Source: Paracoccaceae bacterium
Lineage (GTDB): Bacteria > Pseudomonadota > Alphaproteobacteria > Rhodobacterales > Rhodobacteraceae
DNA length: 64,000 bases
NCBI GenBank assembly: GCA_029862205.1
Contig: JAOTXT010000004.1
Span: 44,650 to 108,649 of the forward strand
Reading direction: 5' to 3'
The position numbers and the translations under genes were made by a program. The notes under the pieces are model-generated. The model did not search any database. It worked only from the letters and a program-made list of their open reading frames with translations, and had not been told where the DNA came from. Position 1 is the stretch's first letter; each line of letters opens with the position of its first letter. Shown here in pieces: positions 41,589 to 50,969 of this stretch.

Positions 41589-44273
41589 ATGGGAAACCAC
41601 AGCTCGTATGACGTTGCGCGACCGCTCCACGCACCTCATGCTTCTCCCGAAAACGAGGTGTTGGCCGCGCTCGGCGCAGCACCCGCATCCGGTCTCGACG
41701 AGGAGGAAGTGCGGGCGCGGCGCGCCGAATACGGCCCGAACCTGCTGGCTCATCGCCGGCCTGTAACAGCGCTCGCAATCCTGATCGGACAACTCGCGAG
41801 CCCGGTCGTCGCGCTTTTGGCCGCCGCCGCCGCCGTGTCGTTCGCCTATGGTCAGACGATCGAGGCGCTGGCGATTGGGGCCGTGCTGCTGCTCAATACG
41901 ATGATCGGTTATCTGACCGAGAGCCGGGCGATCCGATCGATGGAAGCGCTGCGCCGGCTCGGCACCGTCACAACCCGCATCCGTCGTGCGGGGCGCATCA
42001 TGGAAGTGCCCGCGCAGGACCTTGTGCCCGGCGATATCGTCCTGCTCGAGGGCGGTGACATCGTCACTGCCGATCTGAGGCTGATCGAAGCGCCGAACCT
42101 TGCCGCGGACGAATCCGCCCTGACCGGCGAGTCCGTTCCAGTCGAGAAGTCGGCCGCGCTGGTTGCCGCAGCGACGCCCGTCGCGGAACGCGGCTGCATG
42201 GCCTTCAAAGGCACGGCAATCACGCGGGGAGGTGGCATTGGCGTGGTCGTCGGCACCGGAATGCAGACCGAACTCGGCCGGATCTCGGCCTTGGTCGCCG
42301 AGGCCAAACCTGAGCGCTCGCCGCTCGAGCGCCAACTAGATCGCCTGGCGCGTCATCTGATCTGGGTGACGTTGGCGCTTTGCGCGGCGATTGGAGCGGT
42401 CGGGATCGCGTCGGGAGAGGATCTTTTCCTGATGGTCGAGGCCGCCATCGCCCTGGCGGTGGCCGCGATCCCCGAAGGCTTGCCGATTGTCACGACCATG
42501 GCGCTGGCGCGCGGCATGTGGCGGATGGCGCGCAAGAACGCTTTGATTGAGCGCCTGGCGGCTGTCGAGACCCTGGGGGCCACTACGCTGATCTTCACGG
42601 ACAAGACCGGGACGCTGACCGAGAACCGGCTTTCGGCGCGCCGGATCGTGCTTGAATCGGACGATTTGCCCCTGGCCGAGGTCTCAAAGGCCCATGAAGC
42701 GACCGGAGGATTAGACCAATTCGATCCTGTGTTGCAGCAGGCGCTTACGGTTGCGGTTCTGTGCAACAACGCCGAACTTCCCTCCGATGGCCGGTCGGCA
42801 TCGGGCGATCCGGTCGAATTGGCGCTTCTGCGGGCCGGACAAAGGGGTGGCCTGGGCCACGCAGCGCTCGCGGAACACTACCCTAGGATCGGCGGGATCG
42901 CGTTCGAATCCGAGACCGCGATGATGGCCACGCTTCATCGCGACGGGGACACGGTGATGACCTGCGTGAAGGGGGCGCCCGAGGCAGTACTGCAAGCGTC
43001 GTCGAAGATGCGTGGCGTTGCCGGCGAGGCGCCTCTCGGTGACGCGGAAATAGCCGCTTGGCTTTCGCGCACGCGTGAGCTTGCCGAAGACGGGCTTAGA
43101 GTGCTCGCGGTCGCGATGAAACGCGAGTCGACACCTGCGGCCCACCCGTATTCGGACCTCACCTTCCTGGGCCTGGTCGGCCTCGAAGACCCGCCGCGCG
43201 CGGATGTCCCCGAGGCGATCCGCGCCTGCCACGACGCCGGGATCCGGGTTGTCATGATCACCGGCGATCATGCGGTCACAGCCCGCAAGATCGCAGCGGC
43301 GATCGGTTTAGCCGATGGTGAGGCAACGGTCATCGAGGGGCGTGCGCTCAAACCATTGGAGGAACTGACCGCGACCGAGCGCCGGCGGCTCTTGGATGCC
43401 CAGATCTTCGCGCGTGTGAGCCCCGCCAAGAAGCTCGAGCTAATCGCGCTGCATCAAGCCGAGGGTGAGGTCGTGGCGATGACGGGCGACGGGGTCAACG
43501 ATGCGCCGGCGCTGAAGAAGGCCGATATTGGCGTCGCGATGGGGATGCGCGGAACCCAGGTCGCGAAACAGGCGGCGGCCATCGTTCTGACGGATGACGC
43601 CTTCGCGACTATCGTCCACGCGATCCGCGAGGGGCGCATCATCTTCCGCAATATCCAGCGCTTTGTCGCTTATCTGCTGTCCTGCAATCTGAGCGAGATC
43701 CTGGTCGTGGGGTTGGCGGTCCTCGCCGGATTGCCGCTGCCGCTTCTGCCTTTGCAGATCCTGTTCCTAAACCTGGTGACGGATGTCTTCCCGGCATTTG
43801 CGCTGGGCGTCGGGGCCGGGGACGCGACAATCCTGCAAAGGCCGCCCCGTGATCCGCGAAAGCCGATCCTGACCCGCTCGGTCTGGATTTTGATCGTCAT
43901 TGCCGGCCTCGCGATCACGGCCACCACGCTGGCCGGATTCGTCCTTGCACGCACCTGGCTGGGGCTGGAGGGAGACGCGACGGTGACCGTGTCCTTCCTG
44001 GTGCTCGCCTTCGCGCAGCTATGGAACGTCTTCAACATGCGCGATCCGCGGGTGCCGCTCTTCAAGTGCGACATTATCCGAAACCAGTTCGTCTGGGCGG
44101 CGCTTTCCGGCTGCACTTTGCTCTTGGTGTTGGTGGTCCACATCCCGCCGCTCGCCGGGGCACTGCATTTATCACCATTGCCAATGCAGGTTTGGGGCAT
44201 CGTCGTAGTACTTAGCCTGCTCCCGGTCGTTTTGGTCCAAGCAGGCAAAGTAATTATCGCGAAAAGGAGGTGA
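41589..44273 (+). CDS. P2-type cation-transporting ATPase
   Basis: An 894-residue inner-membrane cation pump of the Ca2+/Na+-K+ ATPase-like P2 group. The actuator motif is LTGES at 178-182, the ion-site helix has AAIPEGLP at 293-299, the phosphorylated aspartate is Asp338 in DKTGTLT, and the hinge is MTGDGVNDAPALKKADIG. Ten membrane helices are expected; the N-terminal cation-ATPase domain is present. The transported ion could be Ca2+, Mg2+ or Mn2+ and cannot be fixed by eye. Confidence 0.9.
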   Translation: MGNHSSYDVARPLHAPHASPENEVLAALGAAPASGLDEEEVRARRAEYGPNLLAHRRPVTALAILIGQLASPVVALLAAAAAVSFAYGQTIEALAIGAVLLLNTMIGYLTESRAIRSMEALRRLGTVTTRIRRAGRIMEVPAQDLVPGDIVLLEGGDIVTADLRLIEAPNLAADESALTGESVPVEKSAALVAAATPVAERGCMAFKGTAITRGGGIGVVVGTGMQTELGRISALVAEAKPERSPLERQLDRLARHLIWVTLALCAAIGAVGIASGEDLFLMVEAAIALAVAAIPEGLPIVTTMALARGMWRMARKNALIERLAAVETLGATTLIFTDKTGTLTENRLSARRIVLESDDLPLAEVSKAHEATGGLDQFDPVLQQALTVAVLCNNAELPSDGRSASGDPVELALLRAGQRGGLGHAALAEHYPRIGGIAFESETAMMATLHRDGDTVMTCVKGAPEAVLQASSKMRGVAGEAPLGDAEIAAWLSRTRELAEDGLRVLAVAMKRESTPAAHPYSDLTFLGLVGLEDPPRADVPEAIRACHDAGIRVVMITGDHAVTARKIAAAIGLADGEATVIEGRALKPLEELTATERRRLLDAQIFARVSPAKKLELIALHQAEGEVVAMTGDGVNDAPALKKADIGVAMGMRGTQVAKQAAAIVLTDDAFATIVHAIREGRIIFRNIQRFVAYLLSCNLSEILVVGLAVLAGLPLPLLPLQILFLNLVTDVFPAFALGVGAGDATILQRPPRDPRKPILTRSVWILIVIAGLAITATTLAGFVLARTWLGLEGDATVTVSFLVLAFAQLWNVFNMRDPRVPLFKCDIIRNQFVWAALSGCTLLLVLVVHIPPLAGALHLSPLPMQVWGIVVVLSLLPVVLVQAGKVIIAKRR

Positions 44274-44340
44274 CCCCAACACACCGCGATTTTCGGTCCC
44301 AGAAACTTTGCGACGGCGAGTTGCGTGGCGTCGTGGACGT

Positions 44341-44979
44341 TCAAATGGCCTTGCTGGTTTCGAGACGGCGGACCCCGAGTGCTTCGAGACCTGCTCTTGT
44401 TGCGTCCGCCGACCCATCCAGGTCAATCGCCCGGCAAGCATCCTCTAGGACGATGGCCGAGAAACCCGCGTTGACCGCATCCTCCGCCGAGAACCTGACG
44501 CAGAAATCGAACGCCAGTCCGGCCAGAAAAACGCGGGCCAGACCGCGCTCGTGCAGGTATCCGGCCAACCCGGTGGCAGTCCGGCGGTCGTTCTCGAAGA
44601 ACGCCGAATAGGAATCGATATCGTGATTGTAGCCCTTGCGGAGGATCAATTCCGCATGGGGGATGGACAGATCCCGGTGAAATTCCGCGCCCGCGCGCTC
44701 CTGGACGCAATGGTCGGGCCACAGCACCTGGTCTCCATAAGCCACGGTGATTGTCTCCATAGGATTTCGGCCCGGATGCGACGAGGCGAAGGAGGCATGT
44801 CCGGCTGGATGCCAATCCTGCGTCAGCACAACATGCTTGAAGCGTTCGGCAAGATTGTTGATCACCGGAACGACTTCATCGCCACGCGGAACCGCCAGGG
44901 CGCCGCCGGGGCAGAAGTCATTCTGAACGTCCACCACCAGCAACACGTCATCGTCATTTGGTGTCAGGGATGCTTGCAC
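44341..44979 (-). CDS. pncA: Nicotinamidase
   Basis: A 212-residue isochorismatase-fold hydrolase converting nicotinamide to nicotinate. DVQNDFCPGGAL holds the catalytic Asp near residue 17, the metal-site pattern TQDWHPAGHASF is near 53, and the catalytic Cys lies in GLAFDFCVRFSAEDA near 162. The product is the substrate of the overlapping upstream gene, nicotinate phosphoribosyltransferase. The start is GTG 44979, inside the end of pncB (16-base overlap). Confidence 0.93.
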   Translation of the reverse strand: MQASLTPNDDDVLLVVDVQNDFCPGGALAVPRGDEVVPVINNLAERFKHVVLTQDWHPAGHASFASSHPGRNPMETITVAYGDQVLWPDHCVQERAGAEFHRDLSIPHAELILRKGYNHDIDSYSAFFENDRRTATGLAGYLHERGLARVFLAGLAFDFCVRFSAEDAVNAGFSAIVLEDACRAIDLDGSADATRAGLEALGVRRLETSKAI

Positions 44980-46349
44980 GTTTTCGGCCCTTTCTGCTGG
45001 TCGATCCGTCGGTCAACTTCGGCCGCCAGGGCGCGCAGCCGGTCTGTTATGCGGACCGGATAGGTTGCACCTGGCTCGAGGCGCCGCAGAGCCTCGGGCA
45101 AGCGGGCCATGTCCTCGGCGGCACGCTCGCGGATCTCGGAAACGGTCGGAGTGTGTTCGACCCGTTGACCGTTTCGCATGACATGTTGAATGAGGGCGGT
45201 GCCATCCTGCCGGTCGTCTTCGGTCGAAAGCACGTCGCCGGCCATGCGCCCGTCGCTATCGTAGCGCCGCCAGACCTGCTTGCGCCCTGGCCAGGTTGCT
45301 TTGCCCTCCGACCGCTTTCGGCGTGCGATCGCACGGTATTCCTGCAACTTGTAGGCACAGTCGAGGGCTGGCAGATCCGAGGACGTGGTCAGGCTGCTGC
45401 CGACTCCGAAGCCGTCGATCGGTGCCCCGGCCCGCATCAGCGCCAGGATTTTGTCCTCGTTCAGGCCCCCGCTCGCAAAGATCGAGACATGCTTCAGGCC
45501 CCCTTCATCGAGGATTGTGCGCACCTGCTTCGCCAGAACGTTCAGATCGCCGCTATCCAGGCGCACGCCCTGCAATCTCACACCCATCTCGGCCAATCTT
45601 GGTGCCAGGGCGACGACTTTCCTTGCCGCTGCCTCGGTGTCGTAGGTGTCAATCAGCAGCACCAGGCCTTCGGGCCGGGCCCGGGCAAAGCTTTCGAAGG
45701 CGGCCGCTTCATCGTCGAATGCCTGGACGAACGAATGGGCCATCGTGCCATAGATCGGAACGCCGAAATCGCGCCCTGCCTGCACCGTAGCCGTCCCTCC
45801 GAAGCCGCCGATAAAGCTGGCGCGCGCTGCCCACAGTCCGGCCTCGGCGCCATGGGCGCGGCGCAATCCGAAATCGACCAGCAGCTTGCCAGGTGCCGCC
45901 AGTGCCATGCGCGCCGCCTTGGCCGCAATCAGCGACTGAAAGTGCAGGATGTTGATCATGCGCGTCTCGACATACTGCGCCTGCGGCAGGGGTGCGGTCA
46001 CCCGCAGGATCGGCTCATCCGCGAAGAACACGGTTCCCTCGGGCATCGCGTGCACGTCGCCCGTGAAGCGGAAGTCCGCCAAGTAGTCGATCAGGCTCTG
46101 TCCGAAGCGCTCGCTGTGCATCAGCCAATCGAGGTCGTCGGGGGACACCCGCAGGCGCTCCAAGAAATCGAGGGCCTGTTCGAGCCCAGCGGCGATCAGA
46201 AAACCGCGGCGCTCCGGCAGTTTACGGACGAAGAATTCGAAAACCGCGGTCGACGTCTCGCCCTCTTCAACATAAGCCTGCATCATCGCCAGCTGATAGA
46301 GGTCGGTGAGCAGGAACTCTTGGCAAGGCGATGCTCGGTGAAAACTCAT
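44964..46349 (-). CDS. pncB: Nicotinate phosphoribosyltransferase
   Basis: A 461-residue enzyme joining nicotinate and PRPP to give nicotinate mononucleotide, the second step of NAD salvage. LTDLYQLAMMQAYVEEG at the N-terminus, the active-site region DFGLRRAHGAEAG, and RLDSGDLNVLAKQVR with FASGGLNEDKI are family signatures. It lies between the class II amidotransferase gene (60 bases upstream) and pncA, all on the minus strand, so the three probably share a transcript. Confidence 0.93.
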   Translation of the reverse strand: MSFHRASPCQEFLLTDLYQLAMMQAYVEEGETSTAVFEFFVRKLPERRGFLIAAGLEQALDFLERLRVSPDDLDWLMHSERFGQSLIDYLADFRFTGDVHAMPEGTVFFADEPILRVTAPLPQAQYVETRMINILHFQSLIAAKAARMALAAPGKLLVDFGLRRAHGAEAGLWAARASFIGGFGGTATVQAGRDFGVPIYGTMAHSFVQAFDDEAAAFESFARARPEGLVLLIDTYDTEAAARKVVALAPRLAEMGVRLQGVRLDSGDLNVLAKQVRTILDEGGLKHVSIFASGGLNEDKILALMRAGAPIDGFGVGSSLTTSSDLPALDCAYKLQEYRAIARRKRSEGKATWPGRKQVWRRYDSDGRMAGDVLSTEDDRQDGTALIQHVMRNGQRVEHTPTVSEIRERAAEDMARLPEALRRLEPGATYPVRITDRLRALAAEVDRRIDQQKGPKTCKHP

Positions 46350-46409
46350 TCTCCGATTCCCCGAGATTCCCGTCTCACGCGTACAAAGAAACAGGGTATC
46401 GCGAACGCT

Positions 46410-47255
46410 TCAAACCGGCATTCGATCGCTTGCCTCGCATACCCGCAATGGCAAGAACCGCAACCGGTAGTCGGGGTCGACTGCAAAGACGGTTCCATTC
46501 GGCACTGCCTTCCAATTCTCTCCGGGCGTCAGGGGCTCCGAGGCGACCTCGACCGCGCGATAATCGGTGCCCGGGACGTGATGCACATGCGGCCGACCGC
46601 ATATGCCGCAAACGAATTCCTTGTCGCGCTCGATAAACCAAAGGGTCCGGTTGAACCGCGAACCGACAAGGGTTTCGCCGTCACTGAACATGACATTGAG
46701 ACCGACGGTCTTGCCGGGTGTGAGATCATTGCACCAGGAAATGATCTGCTCGAGGCTCCGCCGGACGGTCTCCAGCAAATCTGTCTGAGGGCCATGTGAC
46801 CACATCGTCAGCAGATAATGGAAGATGTGCTCGCTGTCGGTCTGGCCACGGATCTCGGCCCGGTGCAGCGGATCGATGTGTTCGAGCAAGACCGACCGGA
46901 GCATTTCGAACCCCGGCAAGGTGCCGTTATGCGCGAAGACGAAGCGGCCGAATCCGAAGGGATGGGTGTTCTGGTCCGATGGCGCGCCGACCGTGGCGCG
47001 CCGGACATGTGCAAGCACGGTATGTGCGTAGACCCGCGCCGCCTTCTTGGTGAAATACTCCCCACGATCGGCGGCCCAGGCGTCCTTTTCGATCGAGGGC
47101 ACGCCATCCGCAAAGTCGGCGACGCCCCAACCATGCAGATGGTCTAAGCCTTCGGCATCGCCCTGGCTTTGGCGCATCAGGTTGTTTTGCGCGCGCACCA
47201 GGCTGCATTCGACACGGGTCGGCTCGTTGGCGCGGAGCGAATAGAGACGGCACAT
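46410..47255 (-). CDS. Class II glutamine amidotransferase (YafJ/EgtC-like)
   Basis: A 281-residue Ntn-hydrolase-type glutaminase domain standing alone. Removal of Met1 exposes the nucleophile Cys2 (MCRLYSL). LHGWGVADF, HVRRATVGAPSDQNTHPF and FAHNGTLPGF, followed by GQTDSEHIFHYLL, are the glutamine-binding signatures. ATG 47255 has GAGGAGAG upstream. It would release ammonia from glutamine for a partner; candidates are the divergent ATP-grasp gene or the co-transcribed NAD-salvage steps. No synthetase domain is fused to it. Confidence 0.87.
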   Translation of the reverse strand: MCRLYSLRANEPTRVECSLVRAQNNLMRQSQGDAEGLDHLHGWGVADFADGVPSIEKDAWAADRGEYFTKKAARVYAHTVLAHVRRATVGAPSDQNTHPFGFGRFVFAHNGTLPGFEMLRSVLLEHIDPLHRAEIRGQTDSEHIFHYLLTMWSHGPQTDLLETVRRSLEQIISWCNDLTPGKTVGLNVMFSDGETLVGSRFNRTLWFIERDKEFVCGICGRPHVHHVPGTDYRAVEVASEPLTPGENWKAVPNGTVFAVDPDYRLRFLPLRVCEASDRMPV

Positions 47256-47372
47256 CGCACTCTCCTCGGTCACGCGATTTAATCGAGATTGCGCGGGCGC
47301 CGGATGATCTCGCTCAAATCGGGCCGCGCAGCCGCATGACAGATTTGGGCACTTGTTGCCTGGGGCAGATCG

Positions 47373-48872
47373 ATGGGACACCCGATCGAAGCGGAAAACG
47401 CACCAGTATCTTCTCCCCGCCCCGCGATCCCGATCGTCGAGCGCTATCGCGCCACTGTCACCGAGGAAGAAGTCTCGCGCGTAGATGAACTTGCCCAGAA
47501 ACTGATGCGGGACGACCCTTCGATCTGCCGGGCCGATCTTTTCGGGCCTGGCGTGGATTCCGGCTTGAATGACGGGCCCGCCATTCTTGTCGGCGATCAG
47601 CGCGAGATCGGGCTCCACGAGTCGCTGCGCGAGCAAATGTTGGAGCATCGGATCGGGATGCTGGCAGGCGCAGACGATACACTGGTCGTCGAGCGAGCGT
47701 CGCCAGTGCATGAGGCCTATATCCGCCAGCTCTTGGGCATCGAAGGCTTCCGCGTTGCTGCACTAGGACCGCCCTCCGGACGGCCCCGTCCGATTGCAGC
47801 CAGGTGCCGCGACTCGGACGTTTTGCTTCAACAGTTTGCCGACACTGCAAGGGCGGCGGGTCGGTTTCAGATCGTGCCGCATATTGGGGCCGGTTCCGCC
47901 TGGGCGTTGGCCGGAGCGATCGCGCGCAAAGCGGACGTTCCGGTTCTTGTCAGCGCGCCTCCGCCGCGGCTGACCCGCCGGGTGAACGACAAGATCTGGT
48001 TCTCGAACCGCGTGCGCCAACTCTTGGGCAAGGATGCGCTTCCGCCCACATCAGCCGCCTTCGGCCCAGCGGCGATCGCCGCGAAGATTGCCCGAATCGC
48101 GCGCAACTCGAATCGGGTGATCGTGAAGACGCCGAACAGTGCCGGGTCGATGGGAAACGTCGCGATCGACGCAGACCTCGTGCGCCGGTTGTCCGCCGCA
48201 AATATACGCAAGCTGGTCCTATCAATGCTGCGTGGACGGGGCTGGCGTGGACGTTACCCCGTGCTTGTGGGTTTGTGGGAATCGGACATCCTAGCCAGCC
48301 CGTCGGTCCAACTCTGGATCCCGCTGCTAGGCCAGGGCCATCCGGTCATTGACGGTGTGTTCGAGCAGCGCCTCGCCGGTCCGACCGCAGAATTCGTCGG
48401 TGCTGTCCCGTCGCAAATGCCACGGTCTTTCGTGGATCGCATGGCGGGGCAGGCGATGCGGCTCGCGCGCCTGTTCCAAACCATGGGCTATTTCGGCCGA
48501 TGCAGTCTCGATTGCCTGATCACGTCGCCATCTTCCGATGCGCAGAGAATTCACTGGGTCGAATGCAACGGCCGGTGGGGCGGGGTCTCGGTTCCAATGA
48601 CGCTCGCAAACCGCCTCCGGGCGCCGGCCACCGGCCAAGGCATCGTTATCGTCCAGAATATGAACGTGCCGCTTGCCGTGAATGATGTTTCGGAGACACA
48701 CGAAAGACTAGGCAATCTTTTGTTCCGCAGCGGCAGCGACGAGGGGATTGTTCCGCTTTCGGCCAACTGCCTGGAGAAGGGACTGGGGCTGCATTTCATG
48801 GCGTTGTCGGAAACGCAGGAAAAGGCCGAAACGATTGCGTCCGAAGCACTTGCGCGGCTGAGGAAGGAATAG
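47373..48872 (+). CDS. Pre-ATP-grasp/ATP-grasp ligase-like protein
   Basis: A 499-residue cytoplasmic protein with an N-terminal nucleotide-like domain (about 40-190) and a C-terminal ATP-grasp region. NRVIVKTPNSAGSMGNVAI near residue 250 forms the ATP loop, and WVECNGRWGGVSVP near 396 supplies the Glu and Asn metal ligands. Such enzymes form amide or peptide bonds via acyl-phosphates. It diverges from the class II amidotransferase gene by a 117-base gap. It is not a close match in motifs to the ATP-grasp gene at 30034. Substrate unknown. Confidence 0.7.
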   Translation: MGHPIEAENAPVSSPRPAIPIVERYRATVTEEEVSRVDELAQKLMRDDPSICRADLFGPGVDSGLNDGPAILVGDQREIGLHESLREQMLEHRIGMLAGADDTLVVERASPVHEAYIRQLLGIEGFRVAALGPPSGRPRPIAARCRDSDVLLQQFADTARAAGRFQIVPHIGAGSAWALAGAIARKADVPVLVSAPPPRLTRRVNDKIWFSNRVRQLLGKDALPPTSAAFGPAAIAAKIARIARNSNRVIVKTPNSAGSMGNVAIDADLVRRLSAANIRKLVLSMLRGRGWRGRYPVLVGLWESDILASPSVQLWIPLLGQGHPVIDGVFEQRLAGPTAEFVGAVPSQMPRSFVDRMAGQAMRLARLFQTMGYFGRCSLDCLITSPSSDAQRIHWVECNGRWGGVSVPMTLANRLRAPATGQGIVIVQNMNVPLAVNDVSETHERLGNLLFRSGSDEGIVPLSANCLEKGLGLHFMALSETQEKAETIASEALARLRKE

Positions 48873-48971
48873 ATCTCTGCAGCATCGAACGGCGGGTGAC
48901 GTGCCGGGGACGGTCGGACCATCGATCGATGATCCATCGCAGAACAGCCGTGATCCGGGGCACACTCAAGC

Positions 48972-49228
48972 CTATCCCGGCGCTCCGCCCGAGAGCCCGC
49001 CGAAGCGAGCCAGCACCCCGGGCAGAATGCGCTCCACCTCGTCCATCGAAATTTCCAAGTCGCTTTGGTGCGCCGCGATCCGGATTTGACCGAGGAAACC
49101 TCGCTGGCCTCGAATGTCTTCACAATGATCCCCGGCAATCTGACGGATGCCGTTTCTGTAAGGGTCGTGCGAACGCGAATTTCGTGCACGCGAGGTGATG
49201 TCTGAATCAATGCGTCCAGAATGGACAC
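48972..49228 (-). pseudogene. Small gene apparently broken by a one-base frameshift
   Basis: Two overlapping minus-strand frames each look natural over one half only. From GTG 49228 one frame reads sensibly to about 49088 (ending in FEASEVSSV). The neighbouring frame then reads sensibly (starting IRIAAHQSDLEISMDEVERI) to the stop at 48972. Joined near GTCAAATCC (49082-49090) they give a coherent protein of about 85 residues. Either a sequencing indel or true decay would explain it. Function unknown. Confidence 0.4.
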
Positions 49229-49251
49229 ACAGAATTTCCGTCAAAGGTATG

Positions 49252-50022
49252 TCAGCGGGCCAGTGGCGGCTCGGAATCCGTCGGAACGCCCGTTATAAAT
49301 CGCTGGTAGGCCGCCGCCCTGTTCTTGAATGACGCGATCGTTCCCATGGCCACGCCGTCGCGGGCAGCAAAGATCCCGTAGTACCCCCAAATGTCGCCGT
49401 CGAGGTGCTCGAAGACATGGACCGAGGTCAATGCCCGAGCCTCGTAGATCTTCGCCAGAAACGCGCGAATGGCGGCCAAGTTTACAAACTCAGCAGCAAA
49501 TCGGGCCCTCCCAAGCCTTCGACCCGTTAGGCCATAGAGGTTAAGGCCTTTGGAGCGATTGTCGTCCTGTAAGAAATGAAGCGGTGCTCCGGAAAGCACC
49601 TCATCCGAAGTGAAATCGAACCGCGGCACGCGCGTCTCGGCGTCGGAGACCGCAAACGCATTGGATATCAGAGGGCGCCAGCGGTCATCGGTGACGGACC
49701 AATACCGGATACTCCGCGTTGCCGAAATCGCACCGGCGCGGGCAGCCAGGTCTTCGAGGCCGCCAGAATGCCGAAACCGGGCAGCCAGCGTGACAACCAA
49801 TTCCATCGGGCCGTCAGCCTGCTGGAAACAGTTGTCAGGGCCAATCAAAACATCGCGCCATTGTGCGATCGTCGGCGGCGCGCCCAACTCCGCGTAAGCA
49901 GGCGCGGCCGCAGGCGTCCCTGGACGGCAGAGGGGGAGTGGCTCGGACAAGGCCGCCGGATGCACCGCCAGAACGCACGTGAAGAGCGTTAGACCAACTA
50001 TAGCGAGCCAACGGATTGTCAT
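49252..50022 (-). CDS. Exported hypothetical protein
   Basis: A 256-residue protein with a signal peptide (hydrophobic core WLAIVGLTLFTCVLAV, likely cut after ALS), so periplasmic. The mature part contains RYWSVTDDRWRPLISNAFAV, which recalls a family of uncharacterised exported proteins, but I cannot name it with confidence. Two Cys (CRPG and DNCF) could form a disulfide. ATG 50022 follows GGGACG; the frame continues upstream without a good start. Divergent from the Arg-rich lipoprotein gene. Confidence 0.65.
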   Translation of the reverse strand: MTIRWLAIVGLTLFTCVLAVHPAALSEPLPLCRPGTPAAAPAYAELGAPPTIAQWRDVLIGPDNCFQQADGPMELVVTLAARFRHSGGLEDLAARAGAISATRSIRYWSVTDDRWRPLISNAFAVSDAETRVPRFDFTSDEVLSGAPLHFLQDDNRSKGLNLYGLTGRRLGRARFAAEFVNLAAIRAFLAKIYEARALTSVHVFEHLDGDIWGYYGIFAARDGVAMGTIASFKNRAAAYQRFITGVPTDSEPPLAR

Positions 50023-50295
50023 TCGTCCCGATCCGGCCAGCACGTCCCGCCGCCTCGAGGGCCGATCGACGTCAGCACGGCCAATGCAACTGAGATTCGC
50101 AGGATCCCGCTCTTGTTGCGCCAAGTCGATCGCACGCACGGAGATAGTCGCGCCCCTTTCCTCATCGGCGTCAGACTGGCCGGGAACGGTCGTCAGGCAA
50201 TTGAGCGCCATCAATGCGCGGCACGGTGAATGGTGGCAGCCTTCGTAGAACTCAAGGGGCCCAGCCCCGACGCGACCGAGGTTAAAGGAACCGGC

Positions 50296-50892
50296 ATGGA
50301 ACGGCGGCATTTTCTCAGGCTACTCTGGGGCGGCACGGCGGTCGTACTGACCAACGTTCTCGCCGGCTGCGAATACGATGGGCGGTACGACCGGCGCTAT
50401 GGCCGCCGCGATCCGTCCTATGAATACTATTACTATCCAGATTCAAACGTATACTTTCACGTGCGGTCGGGTAATTACTATTATTACGACAAGAACCGGT
50501 GGCATCGCTCGCGACGTCTGCCATATCGTTTCCGCCTGCGAAAGCACCGGCGCCGCCGGCTCTACGTTCGCGAGCCGCGACCTTATCTCAGGAATCGCGA
50601 GCATCGCCGGGAATGGGAGCGCGAGCGCCGCCGCGAGCGTGACCGGCGAGAATCGCGTGACCGGACCAAGCCTCCGCGGCAAAGACGTAGTGACAAACGC
50701 CGCACGCGGAGAGATGAACTGCGCCAGGAGAAAGCCGAACAGCGCCGCGAACGCGTGGAACGGCGGCGCGAGAGAGTGGAGCAACGGCACGAGAGAGCGC
50801 GGCAACGCCGTTTGGATCGCGAGGAGCGGCGCGAGATCGAGAACGAGAGCCTGTCGCGCCGCCGCGAGCGGGATAGGTGGGCTGGGAAGTGA
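50296..50892 (+). CDS. Arg-rich putative Tat lipoprotein
   Basis: A 198-residue protein. The N-terminus MERRHFLRLLWGG carries a twin-arginine motif and is followed by a lipobox (VLAGC, Cys29), so it is likely a Tat-exported lipoprotein. Residues 30-75 are Tyr-rich with DSNVYFHVRSGNYYYYD and W-H-R-S, a segment found in small exported proteins of proteobacteria. The last 110 residues are a highly charged Arg/Glu helix with RREREREQ-like tandem units, probably a long coiled or extended tail. AAAGGAA precedes the ATG. Function unknown. Confidence 0.6.
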   Translation: MERRHFLRLLWGGTAVVLTNVLAGCEYDGRYDRRYGRRDPSYEYYYYPDSNVYFHVRSGNYYYYDKNRWHRSRRLPYRFRLRKHRRRRLYVREPRPYLRNREHRREWERERRRERDRRESRDRTKPPRQRRSDKRRTRRDELRQEKAEQRRERVERRRERVEQRHERARQRRLDREERREIENESLSRRRERDRWAGK

Positions 50893-50969
50893 CATCCGCC
50901 GCGGGACGCACCGTCCGGTTACGAGAGGGGTCCACGGAGCCTTAACGAGCGATCCCGCTCGGAAGGATC

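Noticed and set aside
47256..47372. FNR-like site in the amidotransferase/ATP-grasp divergent region
   Set aside because: No TTGA-N6-TCAA match is present; only scattered half-sites.
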